A stretch of DNA of 38,521 bases, taken from NCBI GenBank assembly GCA_030653985.1, contig JAURYJ010000095.1, positions 1-38,521 on the forward strand, written 5' to 3'. The stretch's first letter is position 1; every line of letters begins with the position of its first letter. The stretch comes from Methylobacter sp. GTDB taxonomy: Bacteria; Pseudomonadota; Gammaproteobacteria; Methylococcales; Methylomonadaceae. The translations under genes were made by a program, and so were the position numbers. The notes below the pieces were generated by a model. The model was not told the DNA's origin. It ran no database searches and saw only the letters and a program-made list of their open reading frames with translations. Positions 1 to 7,161 of the stretch are shown piece after piece.

Positions 1-141
1 CTTGCGAATAAGAGCATGGACTTGTGCCGAGTGTGGCACTACGCATGATAGAGATATGAATGCGGCAAAGAACATTCTCGCGCTTGGGCATAAGCGTCTA
101 GCGGTAGGAATCCCCGTCCTTTAGGTCGGGGAGGATGTCAA
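1..141 (+). mobile_element. Right end of an IS200/IS605-family element (partial)
   Basis: The window opens inside the element. The end of tnpB is followed by an imperfect hairpin (112-119 pairs with 124-131, loop TTTA, one T-T mismatch). A TCAA tetranucleotide at 138-141 resembles the right cleavage site of IS608-type elements. Such elements have subterminal hairpins and no terminal inverted repeats or target duplication, which fits what is visible. The left end and any tnpA lie outside the window, so I cannot say whether it is autonomous. The outer boundary at 141 is inferred from the TCAA motif and from the coding frame of the interrupted gene that resumes there. Confidence 0.75.
2..124 (+). 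CDS. tnpB: TnpB (OrfB) RNA-guided nuclease, C-terminal 40 residues
   Basis: The frame from base 2 ends at TAG 122-124. It encodes the second CxxC of the TnpB zinc ribbon (TCAECG), then HDRDMNAAKNI, the RuvC-III segment whose Asp belongs to the catalytic triad, then a short basic tail. TnpB is the ancestor of Cas12: a nuclease guided by an RNA made from the element's right end, which promotes retention of the element at its donor site. Only the C-terminus is in the window, so intactness cannot be judged; no frameshift is seen in the visible part. The stop codon lies inside the right-end hairpin, as is usual for these elements. Confidence 0.85.
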   Translation: MRIRAWTCAECGTTHDRDMNAAKNILALGHKRLAVGIPVL

Positions 142-157
142 GCACCAAGCAACCGTT
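50..157 (+). ncRNA. Predicted 3' part of the TnpB guide RNA (omega/reRNA)
   Basis: In IS605 elements the guide RNA overlaps the 3' end of tnpB, runs through the right-end hairpin (here 112-131) and finishes with about 16-20 nt of flanking DNA that acts as guide. Here the guide would start at about 142, inside the GGDEF remnant. The 5' limit given is arbitrary because the scaffold start cannot be read from sequence. This is inference from family knowledge plus the visible hairpin. Confidence 0.4.
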
Positions 158-572
158 GAGTGTGTTAATGCTGGATTTGGATTATTTTAAGTCAGTCAAT
201 GATACGCTGGGGCATGAGGTCGGTGATCAGGTGCTGGCTCATGCCGCCAAACTGATGCGGACAAACGCGCGCAGCAACGACATTGTCTGCCGATTGGGTG
301 GAGAAGAGTTTGTAATCATCGCCTCCAATACCGATGGCACCACGGCTTTATTATTGGCCGAACGTATCCGCAACGCCATCGAAAAAAACCAGCTCCAGGG
401 GCTGGTATTGGCTCGTCCGGTCACGGTCAGTATTGGCGTGGCAGGTTCTTTGGGCGCTAAGCCAGACTGGAAAGAATTGATGAAATGGGCTGATGATGCC
501 TTATATCGGGTTAAGCAGGGCAATCGTAACGGTGTACAGCTTGCCTACAGGGATGTAGGCAAGGGGCGTTAG
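135..572 (+). pseudogene. 5'-truncated diguanylate cyclase (GGDEF domain remnant)
   Basis: The 145 codons cover most of a GGDEF domain: LMLDLDYFKSVND (metal and nucleotide contacts, residues 11-23), GHEVGDQVL, the active site RLGGEEF (53-59) and an RxxD allosteric inhibition site (RSND, 46-49) exactly five residues before GGEEF. The start of the domain (normally D-x-L-T-G-L-x-N-R-R) and any sensory N-terminus are missing. The ATG at 135 lies inside the IS605 right end, so the element has replaced the 5' part of the gene. A GGGGAGG run touches the ATG with no spacing, so translation is doubtful. The last codons come from a palindrome (540-563) next to a dispersed repeat. A peptide without the N-terminal part of the domain is probably not catalytic. 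Confidence 0.8.
540..563. repeat. Perfect palindrome at the 3' end of the GGDEF remnant
   Basis: Bases 540-549 (CTTGCCTACA) are exactly complementary to 554-563 around the loop GGGA. The hairpin overlaps the last in-frame codons of the GGDEF remnant and lies beside the dispersed repeat at 578-632. It is not followed by a T tract, so it is not an obvious intrinsic terminator. Confidence 0.75.
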
Positions 573-577
573 CACGA

Positions 578-632
578 CTGTATGGATACAGGAGGTAGAG
601 CCATGCAGGAGCAATTGCCGAGGAGCGGAAGC
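578..632 (+). repeat. Dispersed intergenic repeat, copy 1
   Basis: A small hairpin (CTGTAT at 578-583, ATACAG at 586-591) is followed by GGTAGAGCCATGCAGG and AGCAATTGCCGAG. The same architecture recurs at 4841-4892: a short CTAC-type hairpin, then GAGTAGAGCAATGCAG and AATTGCCGAG. Repeats of this form are, from memory, common between genes in Methylobacter/Methylomonas-like genomes; that attribution is not checked. Confidence 0.6.
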
Positions 633-747
633 TTTGCCTTATGCTCCTAAGGTTGGGTGAATTCGAGATCATTCCCCCACGTCTTGTCAATAGCAGCGGT
701 TGTGTTATCGTGTTCCAATTTTATCGGTATAAGCGTGAGACTATGCA

Positions 748-1500
748 ATGAATGTATTAGCTGTCTATAGTATCAAGGGGGGAGTTGGTAAAACCTCAAG
801 CGCAGTCAATCTGGCCTACATGGCCGCTCGCAACGGTTACCGCACCTTGGTTTGGGATCTTGATCCGCAGGGAGCCAGCAGTTATTATTTTCGTATCAAG
901 CCCAAGATCAAAGGCGGCGGCAAAGACTTAATCGCCGGAAAACGCGAACTGGACGGCCTGATTAAAGGCACTGATTTTGAAAATCTGGATTTATTACCGG
1001 CGGATTTCTCTTTCAGAAATCTGGATTTGGTTCTGGATGCCAAGAAAAAGCCGACCCAGCAGCTTAAAAAACTCCTGAAGCCCTTGGCAGAAGAATACGA
1101 TTTTATTTTTCTGGATTGTCCGCCCAATATTTCGTTATTATCCGAAGCCATTTTTGAGGCCGCAGATATGGTGTTGTCGCCGATAATTCCTACCACGTTA
1201 TCGTTGAGGACACTGGAACAACTGGAAAAATTTATCGAGGATAATGACTTGAATAAACTGGTGCTGATTCCGTTTTTCTCGATGGCCGACCGGCGCAAAA
1301 AAATGCACAGGGATATCATGCAGAGCCTAAGTAACCGCTACCCTGAGACCTTAACCGCCGCGATTCCTTATGCCAGCGACATTGAACGCATGGGCCTGGA
1401 ACGTATGCCGCTGGGAGGCTATATCAAAAAAAGCCAATCCTTGGCCGCTTACGATGCCTTGTGGCAAGAAATTCTGGCTCGCGTCACTCATAAACAATAA
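748..1500 (+). CDS. Orphan ParA/MinD-family ATPase
   Basis: The 250-residue protein has the deviant Walker A box KGGVGKT with both signature lysines (K10, K15), the WDLDPQG switch at 36-42 and a Walker B FLDCPP (D123). It is therefore a ParA-type P-loop ATPase that would dimerise on ATP and use the nucleoid or membrane as a surface. No parB or centromere-like array is adjacent, and the chromosomal parA is a separate gene at 14719, so this is an orphan that may position some non-chromosomal cargo. Glycogen phosphorylase follows 45 bp downstream on the same strand, suggesting co-transcription. ATG at 748 is preceded by only a weak ribosome site (GTGAGA); a second ATG eight bases upstream is out of frame. 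Confidence 0.85.
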   Translation: MNVLAVYSIKGGVGKTSSAVNLAYMAARNGYRTLVWDLDPQGASSYYFRIKPKIKGGGKDLIAGKRELDGLIKGTDFENLDLLPADFSFRNLDLVLDAKKKPTQQLKKLLKPLAEEYDFIFLDCPPNISLLSEAIFEAADMVLSPIIPTTLSLRTLEQLEKFIEDNDLNKLVLIPFFSMADRRKKMHRDIMQSLSNRYPETLTAAIPYASDIERMGLERMPLGGYIKKSQSLAAYDALWQEILARVTHKQ

Positions 1501-1545
1501 CAAACGTACTTATCACTTTATCCGCTCAAGCTTTTGGAGTAAATC

Positions 1546-4050
1546 ATGCCTAATAAACGCTTTGTTACGAGCAAGCCTAAATCTTCAATTACTGATGTCC
1601 CTAAATTGGGCGTAACAAAAGAAGATTTTATTAATGATTTTAAACGGTATTACGTTCATTTAATGGGCCGGGATGAGAATTCTCGTTCATCGCCGTTCTA
1701 TGCCTGCGAGGCGTTGTCGCTGTCTATTCGTGACCGGCTGATGGAGCGTCGGAGAACCACTTATAAAACCTATAACAAAATGGATAGCCGACAAGTGTTT
1801 TATCTATCCATGGAGTTTTTGATGGGTAGAACTTTGAGCAACGCGATGCTTAATCTCGGCATCACCGATGAAGCGACTCAAGCCATGCACGATTTGGGCA
1901 TTGAAATAGAAGAGCTGATTGACAGGGAACTTGACGCCGGTTTGGGTAATGGCGGTCTGGGGCGGTTGGCCGCCTGTTTTATCGACAGTTGTGCGACACT
2001 GCAATTACCGGCCGTGGGTTACGGCTTACGTTATGAATACGGCATGTTTACCCAAACCATTGTCAATGGCGAACAGGTCGAAAAACCGGACCACTGGCTG
2101 CGTCACGGTAATATCTGGGAAGTGGAGCGGCTGGAATATTCGTTGCGCATCAAGCTTGGTGGGCACACCGAAATACAAACTGATGAGCAAGGTAATCAGC
2201 GGATATGCTGGATCAGCACTCAAGACGTGCTAGCCGTCCCCTTTGACACACCGATACCAGGATTTAAAAACAATACCGTTAATACCTTACGTTTATGGAA
2301 AGCCGTTGCGACTGAGGAATTTAATCTGGATGAATTCAATGCCGGTGATTATGCAGAATCGGTGGCAGCAAAAGTCACTGCCGAACATATTACCATGGTG
2401 CTGTATCCGAATGATGCGAATGAAAACGGCAAGGAATTACGGCTACGCCAGCAGTATTTTTTGGCTTCTGCCAGCTTACAGGATGTTCTCGCTCATTGGG
2501 TCAGGCAACATGGCCATGAGTTCGGCAACTTTGCTAAGAAAAGCTGTTTTCAGTTAAACGACACTCATCCGAGCATCGCTATTGCCGAATTAATGCGCCT
2601 GTTAATCGATGTGCACGGTCTGTCATGGACTATTGCCTGGGGAATCACCCGGCAGACCATGGCTTATACCAATCATACCTTGTTGCCTGAAGCGCTTGAA
2701 AAATGGTCGGTTAAACTGATGCAACGATTGTTGCCCAGATTGATGGAGATTATCTTTGAAATAAACGCCAATTTTATGTCGGAAGTTGCCGCGCATTGGC
2801 CCGGCGATAAAGCCAGATTAAGCCGGATGTCGATCATCGAGGAAGGTGATGAGCAACAGGTACGCATGGCTTATCTTGCGATAGTCGGCAGTTTTTCAGT
2901 CAATGGCGTCGCCCAATTGCATTCGCAGTTACTGCAACAGGGCTTGTTTCGCGACTTTTACGCATTATGGCCGCACAAGTTTAACAACAAGACCAACGGC
3001 GTAACTCCGCGTCGCTGGCTGGCCTCGTGCAATCCTGAGCTAGCCGCATTAATAACTGAAACCATCGGTGATGGTTGGATAACCCATCTGGACGAATTAA
3101 AAAAACTGGAGCCTTTTGCCGAAGATGCCGAGTTTAGACATCGCTGGCGGGAGATAAAACAAAGCGCAAAGCAGCGCCTGGTTGGGTACAAAAAACAATA
3201 TCATGACATCCATTTAAATCCCGATGCGTTGTTTGATATACAGGTTAAGCGTATTCATGAGTACAAGCGGCAGATTTTAAATGTGCTGCATGTGATTCAT
3301 CTTTATGACCGCATTAAACGCGGCGAGAGCACCAATTGGGTTGCGCGCTGCGTGTTGATCGGCGGCAAGGCTGCCCCCGGTTATGCGATGGCAAAAAGAA
3401 CCATTAAGTTGATTAATAATGTCGCCCATGTCATCAATTCGGATCCCGATTTCGACGACAAACTGACCCTGTTTTTCCTGCCCGATTATCGGGTGTCGGG
3501 GATGGAAATAATCTGCCCTGCCGCCGATCTGTCCGAGCAGATTTCTACCGCAGGCAAAGAGGCATCCGGTACCGGTAATATGAAGCTGATGATGAATGGC
3601 GCGCTGACTATCGGAACACTCGACGGCGCTAATATTGAAATAAGGGAAGAAGTCGGTGATGAAAACTTTTTCCTGTTCGGTCTGACTGAAGAGCAGGTCG
3701 AAGCAAGGCGGGAACATTACGATCCTGCTGCGATTATTGAACAGGATGAAGATTTGCATCGGGTGATGAAGCTCCTCGAAAGCGGGCATTTTAATCAGTT
3801 TGAACCGGGGATATTTGACGACCTGATAGCATCCATTAAAAGCAGGTATGACCCATGGATGACTATCGCCGATTTTAGAAGCTATATTGATGCGCAAAAA
3901 CGTGTGGAAGTGGCCTATCAGGATCAAGAGCACTGGACCCGGATGAGCATATTAAATTGCGCAAACAGCGGCAAATTTTCCACAGATAGAACGATTAATG
4001 ACTATAATCGGGACATCTGGAAGCTGGATCCTGTGCCTGTGCCAGATTAA
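1546..4050 (+). CDS. glgP: Glycogen/maltodextrin phosphorylase
   Basis: The 834-residue protein matches family-35 glycosyltransferases along its length, the size typical of bacterial GlgP/MalP. It releases glucose-1-phosphate from alpha-1,4-glucan using pyridoxal phosphate as acid-base cofactor. The PLP-lysine motif EASGTGNMKLMMNGALTIG is complete, with the Schiff-base lysine at residue 680. The glycine-rich stretch ELDAGLGNGGLGRLAACF near residues 126-143, close to the substrate and PLP phosphate site, is also intact. A good ribosome site (GGAG, eight bases before the ATG) supports the start. It follows the ParA-like gene by 45 bp; no glgA, glgB, glgC or malQ is in the window. Glycogen versus maltodextrin preference cannot be read from sequence alone. 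Confidence 0.95.
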   Translation: MPNKRFVTSKPKSSITDVPKLGVTKEDFINDFKRYYVHLMGRDENSRSSPFYACEALSLSIRDRLMERRRTTYKTYNKMDSRQVFYLSMEFLMGRTLSNAMLNLGITDEATQAMHDLGIEIEELIDRELDAGLGNGGLGRLAACFIDSCATLQLPAVGYGLRYEYGMFTQTIVNGEQVEKPDHWLRHGNIWEVERLEYSLRIKLGGHTEIQTDEQGNQRICWISTQDVLAVPFDTPIPGFKNNTVNTLRLWKAVATEEFNLDEFNAGDYAESVAAKVTAEHITMVLYPNDANENGKELRLRQQYFLASASLQDVLAHWVRQHGHEFGNFAKKSCFQLNDTHPSIAIAELMRLLIDVHGLSWTIAWGITRQTMAYTNHTLLPEALEKWSVKLMQRLLPRLMEIIFEINANFMSEVAAHWPGDKARLSRMSIIEEGDEQQVRMAYLAIVGSFSVNGVAQLHSQLLQQGLFRDFYALWPHKFNNKTNGVTPRRWLASCNPELAALITETIGDGWITHLDELKKLEPFAEDAEFRHRWREIKQSAKQRLVGYKKQYHDIHLNPDALFDIQVKRIHEYKRQILNVLHVIHLYDRIKRGESTNWVARCVLIGGKAAPGYAMAKRTIKLINNVAHVINSDPDFDDKLTLFFLPDYRVSGMEIICPAADLSEQISTAGKEASGTGNMKLMMNGALTIGTLDGANIEIREEVGDENFFLFGLTEEQVEARREHYDPAAIIEQDEDLHRVMKLLESGHFNQFEPGIFDDLIASIKSRYDPWMTIADFRSYIDAQKRVEVAYQDQEHWTRMSILNCANSGKFSTDRTINDYNRDIWKLDPVPVPD

Positions 4051-4163
4051 TATCCACCATATGCTTATGGGCTTAAAATCGGGCCGGATGGGCTGTCTGT
4101 CAGGTTGATAACAGCTCAGTTTGCACTGTACTATGTAATCTTGATTAACTACCAGAAGCCATT

Positions 4164-4781
4164 ATGAAGCCAGACAGTGCCGCGATTAAAAAACGATATG
4201 ACCGGATCGCTCCGTTTTTTGAGGGCATGGAGGCGGTGATGGAAGGGCTGTTTTTTAAAAGCTGGCGGAAAAAATTATGGGCTAAGGTTGAGGGCCATCA
4301 TATTCTTGAAGTCGGTGTAGGCACCGGCAAAAATTTTGACTATTACCCCAAGGATGTCCGAATAACGGCGATTGATTTTAGTGAGCAAATGTTAAAGCAG
4401 GCAGTGGGTAAGCGCGACAGAAAAAATATTCCTGTTGAGCTGGAACTGATGGATATTCAGTCGTTGAGCTTTGCCGATAACAGTTTCGATACGGTGATTG
4501 GTTCCTTTGTTTTTTGTTCGGTGCCGTCAGCAGTCAAGGGATTAAAAGAGCTTTATCGAGTATGTAAACCGGGCGGACAAGTGTTATTACTGGAGCATGT
4601 CGTCAGTTCAAATCCCGCGATTGCGGCCGTAATGAATTTTCTTAATCCGGTTGTTGTCCGACTGTTTGGGGCAAACATTAACCGGAATACCGTTAAAAAT
4701 ATTAAAGCCTGCGCATTTATCTCGGTGCATATCGACGAACGTAGCGGCGATATTATCAAGCTGATTGAAGCCCGGAAATAG
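4164..4781 (+). CDS. Class I SAM-dependent methyltransferase (UbiE/PmtA-like)
   Basis: The 205-residue protein has SAM motif I ILEVGVGTGKN (47-57), an acidic residue ending the next strand (ITAIDFS, D71), motif II-like DTVIGSFVFCSVP and the post-motif VCKPGGQVLLLEH. The N-terminus, with YDRIAPFFEGMEAVMEGLFF before the Rossmann core, resembles small methyltransferases annotated as phosphatidylethanolamine N-methyltransferase (PmtA) or UbiE-like. The substrate is not determined. ATG 4164 has AGAAG as a modest ribosome site. It sits 113 bp after glgP and is followed by a dispersed repeat before ribA, so operon membership is uncertain. Confidence 0.8.
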   Translation: MKPDSAAIKKRYDRIAPFFEGMEAVMEGLFFKSWRKKLWAKVEGHHILEVGVGTGKNFDYYPKDVRITAIDFSEQMLKQAVGKRDRKNIPVELELMDIQSLSFADNSFDTVIGSFVFCSVPSAVKGLKELYRVCKPGGQVLLLEHVVSSNPAIAAVMNFLNPVVVRLFGANINRNTVKNIKACAFISVHIDERSGDIIKLIEARK

Positions 4782-4840
4782 CGGCTCGATAGGCTCATTG
4801 CACACCAAAATTCGGCAACTTTATCGTGCTTCTCCGTGGA

Positions 4841-4892
4841 CGCCTACATAAACGTAGCGAGTAGAGCAATGCAGAAAAATTGCCGAGCGGAC
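4841..4892 (+). repeat. Dispersed intergenic repeat, copy 2
   Basis: This shares GAGTAGAGC-ATGCAG and AATTGCCGAG with the copy at 578-632 and also begins with a short hairpin (CTAC 4844-4847, GTAG 4854-4857). It lies between the methyltransferase gene and ribA. The wider block 4811-4905 starts with TTCGGCAA and ends with GCCGAA, so the unit may be longer than marked. Confidence 0.55.
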
Positions 4893-4969
4893 CCGAGATA
4901 GCCGAATTATTTAACGGCTTAGCGGTTGAATTGGGTAAAATAGAATGATTTTTTGGATTAGTTATTTAC

Positions 4970-5578
4970 GTGAAGCCACAATTAGAAAATCTGGTACAGA
5001 CGCGGATCCCGACCAAGCACGGCGAGTTTACCCTGCATTACTACAGCAATACCATTGATGAAAAAGAGCATGTCGCCCTAGTCAAAGGCGATGTTGCGGG
5101 CAAAGAAAATGTGCCGGTACGTATTCATTCAGAGTGTTTTACCGGCGACGTCTTAGGTTCAAGGCGTTGTGATTGCGGCGAACAGCTGGATATGGCGCTG
5201 CAACTTATCAATAAAGCCGGTTTCGGCGTATTGATTTATTTGCGCCAGGAAGGACGCGGTATCGGCTTGTTGAAAAAACTACAGGCTTATAATTTGCAGG
5301 ATCAGGGCATGGATACCGTTGATGCCAATATCCATCTGGGGCATCTTGCCGACGAAAGAGAATACAGCATCGCCGCTTTAATGCTGGAAAACCTGCAGAT
5401 AAAGTCCATCGAATTAATAACCAATAATCCCAATAAAATCGATGAGTTAAAAAAACTCGGCATTAACGTGACCGGCCGAATTCCGGTTGAGTCCGTGGCT
5501 CACGATGACAACATCGGTTATTTAAAAACCAAAGCAAAGAAAATGGCGCACATGCTGTTTGAGTCAAAAAAAGAGTAG
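4970..5578 (+). CDS. ribA: GTP cyclohydrolase II
   Basis: This 202-residue enzyme opens GTP to the diaminopyrimidine that starts riboflavin synthesis, releasing formate and pyrophosphate. Zinc ligands are visible as C56, C67 and C69 in ECFTGDVLGSRRCDCGEQL, and the catalytic/GTP-binding motif RQEGRGIGL is at 92-100. Length matches stand-alone RibA; there is no fused DHBP synthase (RibB) domain. The start is GTG at 4970, with no clear Shine-Dalgarno sequence; the protein N-terminus (RIPTKHGEFTLH) aligns well with the family, which fixes the start. The gene is convergent with the acyltransferase gene. Confidence 0.95.
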   Translation: MKPQLENLVQTRIPTKHGEFTLHYYSNTIDEKEHVALVKGDVAGKENVPVRIHSECFTGDVLGSRRCDCGEQLDMALQLINKAGFGVLIYLRQEGRGIGLLKKLQAYNLQDQGMDTVDANIHLGHLADEREYSIAALMLENLQIKSIELITNNPNKIDELKKLGINVTGRIPVESVAHDDNIGYLKTKAKKMAHMLFESKKE

Positions 5579-5678
5579 ATATACGTCTACAGATTCGATC
5601 CGCTTAATAAGCCGTGTTGACTGACTTTGATCGGCTCGAAAGTAACCGCCAGAGCCAAGCTACAAATAAATTATGATC

Positions 5679-6728
5679 TTACCAGCCGATAACCAAGCGA
5701 CTTTTACTCGCGAGAGCCCATTTAAACAGGGCTGCTATGGACAAACTTATCGCTATAACTAACAATACGGTAATCATGAAACCTAGAAATCCGGGAAGAA
5801 AATTGAAGCGTTTAAACACTGATAAATAATCAAAAAAATAAAGAATCCAGGGGTGTATAAAGTAAATGGCAAAACTTGTCGACGCGATATGTTTTAAAAA
5901 AACCATATCTTTATGCTCAAATTTCTGTATGACAGATAAAAGGAAAAAACACATCAGTATTTTTTGGAAAAGAATGATATCAATTCCTTCATAGGAAAAT
6001 AGGGCTTCCTTATGAAAGTTGCCATGCGTGTTATAGATTAAAATTTGTGCTGCGGACATAAAAACAACACCAAGCCCTAAAATAAAACTCTTTCCTTCTA
6101 TAAAGGCCAATACCCGAACTTTTTCTATAGAGCAAATAATGCCCAACATATAAACAGGCATAAAATAAATCACAGAATGCAGGGGCGATAAATTGTGAGC
6201 GGGTCGATGAACAACCGCAGAAAGGCATAACAGAACAATAAACACCCCCACCTGAATCTTTATCGGTAGTTGTATCTGTTTGATGAATAAGGGGGAAAGA
6301 GCAAAAATAATCATGATGAAAGGAATATACCAATAAGCATCCAAGATGTTTCCCGTCCACCAGTACTGAACGCTTAACCAGATATATTGATACCAACTGT
6401 TTATGGGGTCGGTGATAAACACTTCAGCATAAGGTGGGCGATCTAAATAAAAAACAATACACGCAACAGCGGTGAGAGACAGCAAGGTGTATGGCAACAA
6501 AACATATTTCGCTTTTTTCAACATGAATTGCTTATATTGAAACTTGGAATAAAAAACATGATGAAAAAAGAAGCCGGAAATAAAAACAAAAAAAGTGGTG
6601 CCTCCTATGATTAAGTTGACAAACATTTTTTCATACAACGATTCCATAGGCCAATAGGCAGAAGAATGGCCGGCAACTATAAATAATATTGCCAGGCCTC
6701 TAAAATAATCAAATGAATTTAAGTGCAT
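5679..6728 (-). CDS. Acyltransferase family 3 membrane protein
   Basis: The 349-residue polytopic membrane protein starts with SFDYFRGLAILFIVAGHSS, the acyltransferase-3 signature in which R10 and H21 are conserved. About ten hydrophobic segments follow. Family members O-acetylate or O-acylate surface sugars such as O-antigen, exopolysaccharide or peptidoglycan; the acceptor here is unknown. An upstream TTG at 6776 would add 16 residues, but a promoter-like -10 (6751-6756) falls inside that extension and the ATG at 6728 places the conserved motif at the usual distance, so I chose 6728. No clear ribosome site is seen. The gene is visibly richer in A+T than its neighbours, which suggests acquisition from elsewhere. 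No polysaccharide genes flank it. Confidence 0.85.
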   Translation of the reverse strand: MHLNSFDYFRGLAILFIVAGHSSAYWPMESLYEKMFVNLIIGGTTFFVFISGFFFHHVFYSKFQYKQFMLKKAKYVLLPYTLLSLTAVACIVFYLDRPPYAEVFITDPINSWYQYIWLSVQYWWTGNILDAYWYIPFIMIIFALSPLFIKQIQLPIKIQVGVFIVLLCLSAVVHRPAHNLSPLHSVIYFMPVYMLGIICSIEKVRVLAFIEGKSFILGLGVVFMSAAQILIYNTHGNFHKEALFSYEGIDIILFQKILMCFFLLSVIQKFEHKDMVFLKHIASTSFAIYFIHPWILYFFDYLSVFKRFNFLPGFLGFMITVLLVIAISLSIAALFKWALASKSRLVIGW

Positions 6729-6750
6729 ATTTTTTGCCAAAATGACTAGT

Positions 6751-6780
6751 GTTATACTGAAAATTTTGTCGTTCAAACAA
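6751..6780 (-). promoter_or_regulatory. Candidate promoter of the acyltransferase gene
   Basis: On the minus strand TTGTTT (6775-6780) is followed after 18 bp by TATAAC (6751-6756). This would start transcription about 16 bases before the ATG at 6728. It agrees with sigma-70 in form but the -35 box is weak. Confidence 0.35.
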
Positions 6781-7161
6781 TCTCAATAGTCGAAAATCTG
6801 AAAAATAGTAAACCCCGAACAGTTCAATTACCACCGTGAAGCACCAGATGTTGAATGTTCGGGCAACTTGCCAGCTTTGTTGATCTTCATTGGCTGGTCA
6901 ACGTTTCAAAAAGGTAGCCATTAATAGACCCGACGCCATCAGATGTATCAAGTTCGGCCTCAATCTCACAGTGCTGACGCATAAACCCATCGCCCAGAAA
7001 ACAAATCTATCCAGCATAAATATTCAGAGGCTCTAGCAATTCACAATGGTTTCAACTGTTACGGTTTAAGTGGGTAGCCAATAACCGTAGTTGCGAATAA
7101 ATTCGCAACTACACCGAAAAATTATTTCACCTGCTTGCGCAAGGTATTTCATCCGCGTTTA
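6777..7161. other. Gene-free gap between the acyltransferase and UPF0182 genes
   Basis: I find no convincing gene in these 385 bases. On the minus strand a 31-codon open stretch (6887-6982) reads MRQHCEIEAELDTSDGVGS..., which looks protein-like but has a weak start and no family I recognise; it could be a gene relic. A palindrome of the GCGAATAAATTCGC type lies at 7087-7112. Confidence 0.4.
7087..7112. repeat. Palindromic repeat with core GCGAATAAATTCGC
   Basis: GTAGTTGCGAA (7087-7097) pairs perfectly with TTCGCAACTAC (7102-7112). The GCGAAT-AAATTCGC core recurs in the long palindrome at 27825-27882 and the half copy at 27567-27584, which points to a REP-like dispersed family. It lies just after the 3' end of the UPF0182 gene. 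Confidence 0.65.

Noticed and set aside
1370..1615. Plus-strand frame overlapping the end of the orphan ParA gene and the start of glgP
   Set aside because: It is out of frame with two well-supported genes, and its sequence has no family resemblance.
3277..3933. 218-codon minus-strand frame opposite glgP
   Set aside because: It is the antisense of a well-conserved phosphorylase region; His/Arg/Ile-rich composition is typical of a shadow frame.
5579..5678. Terminator between convergent ribA and the acyltransferase gene
   Set aside because: Only weak short inverted repeats (e.g. AGCCG 5610-5614 and CGGCT 5632-5636) without a T tract were seen.
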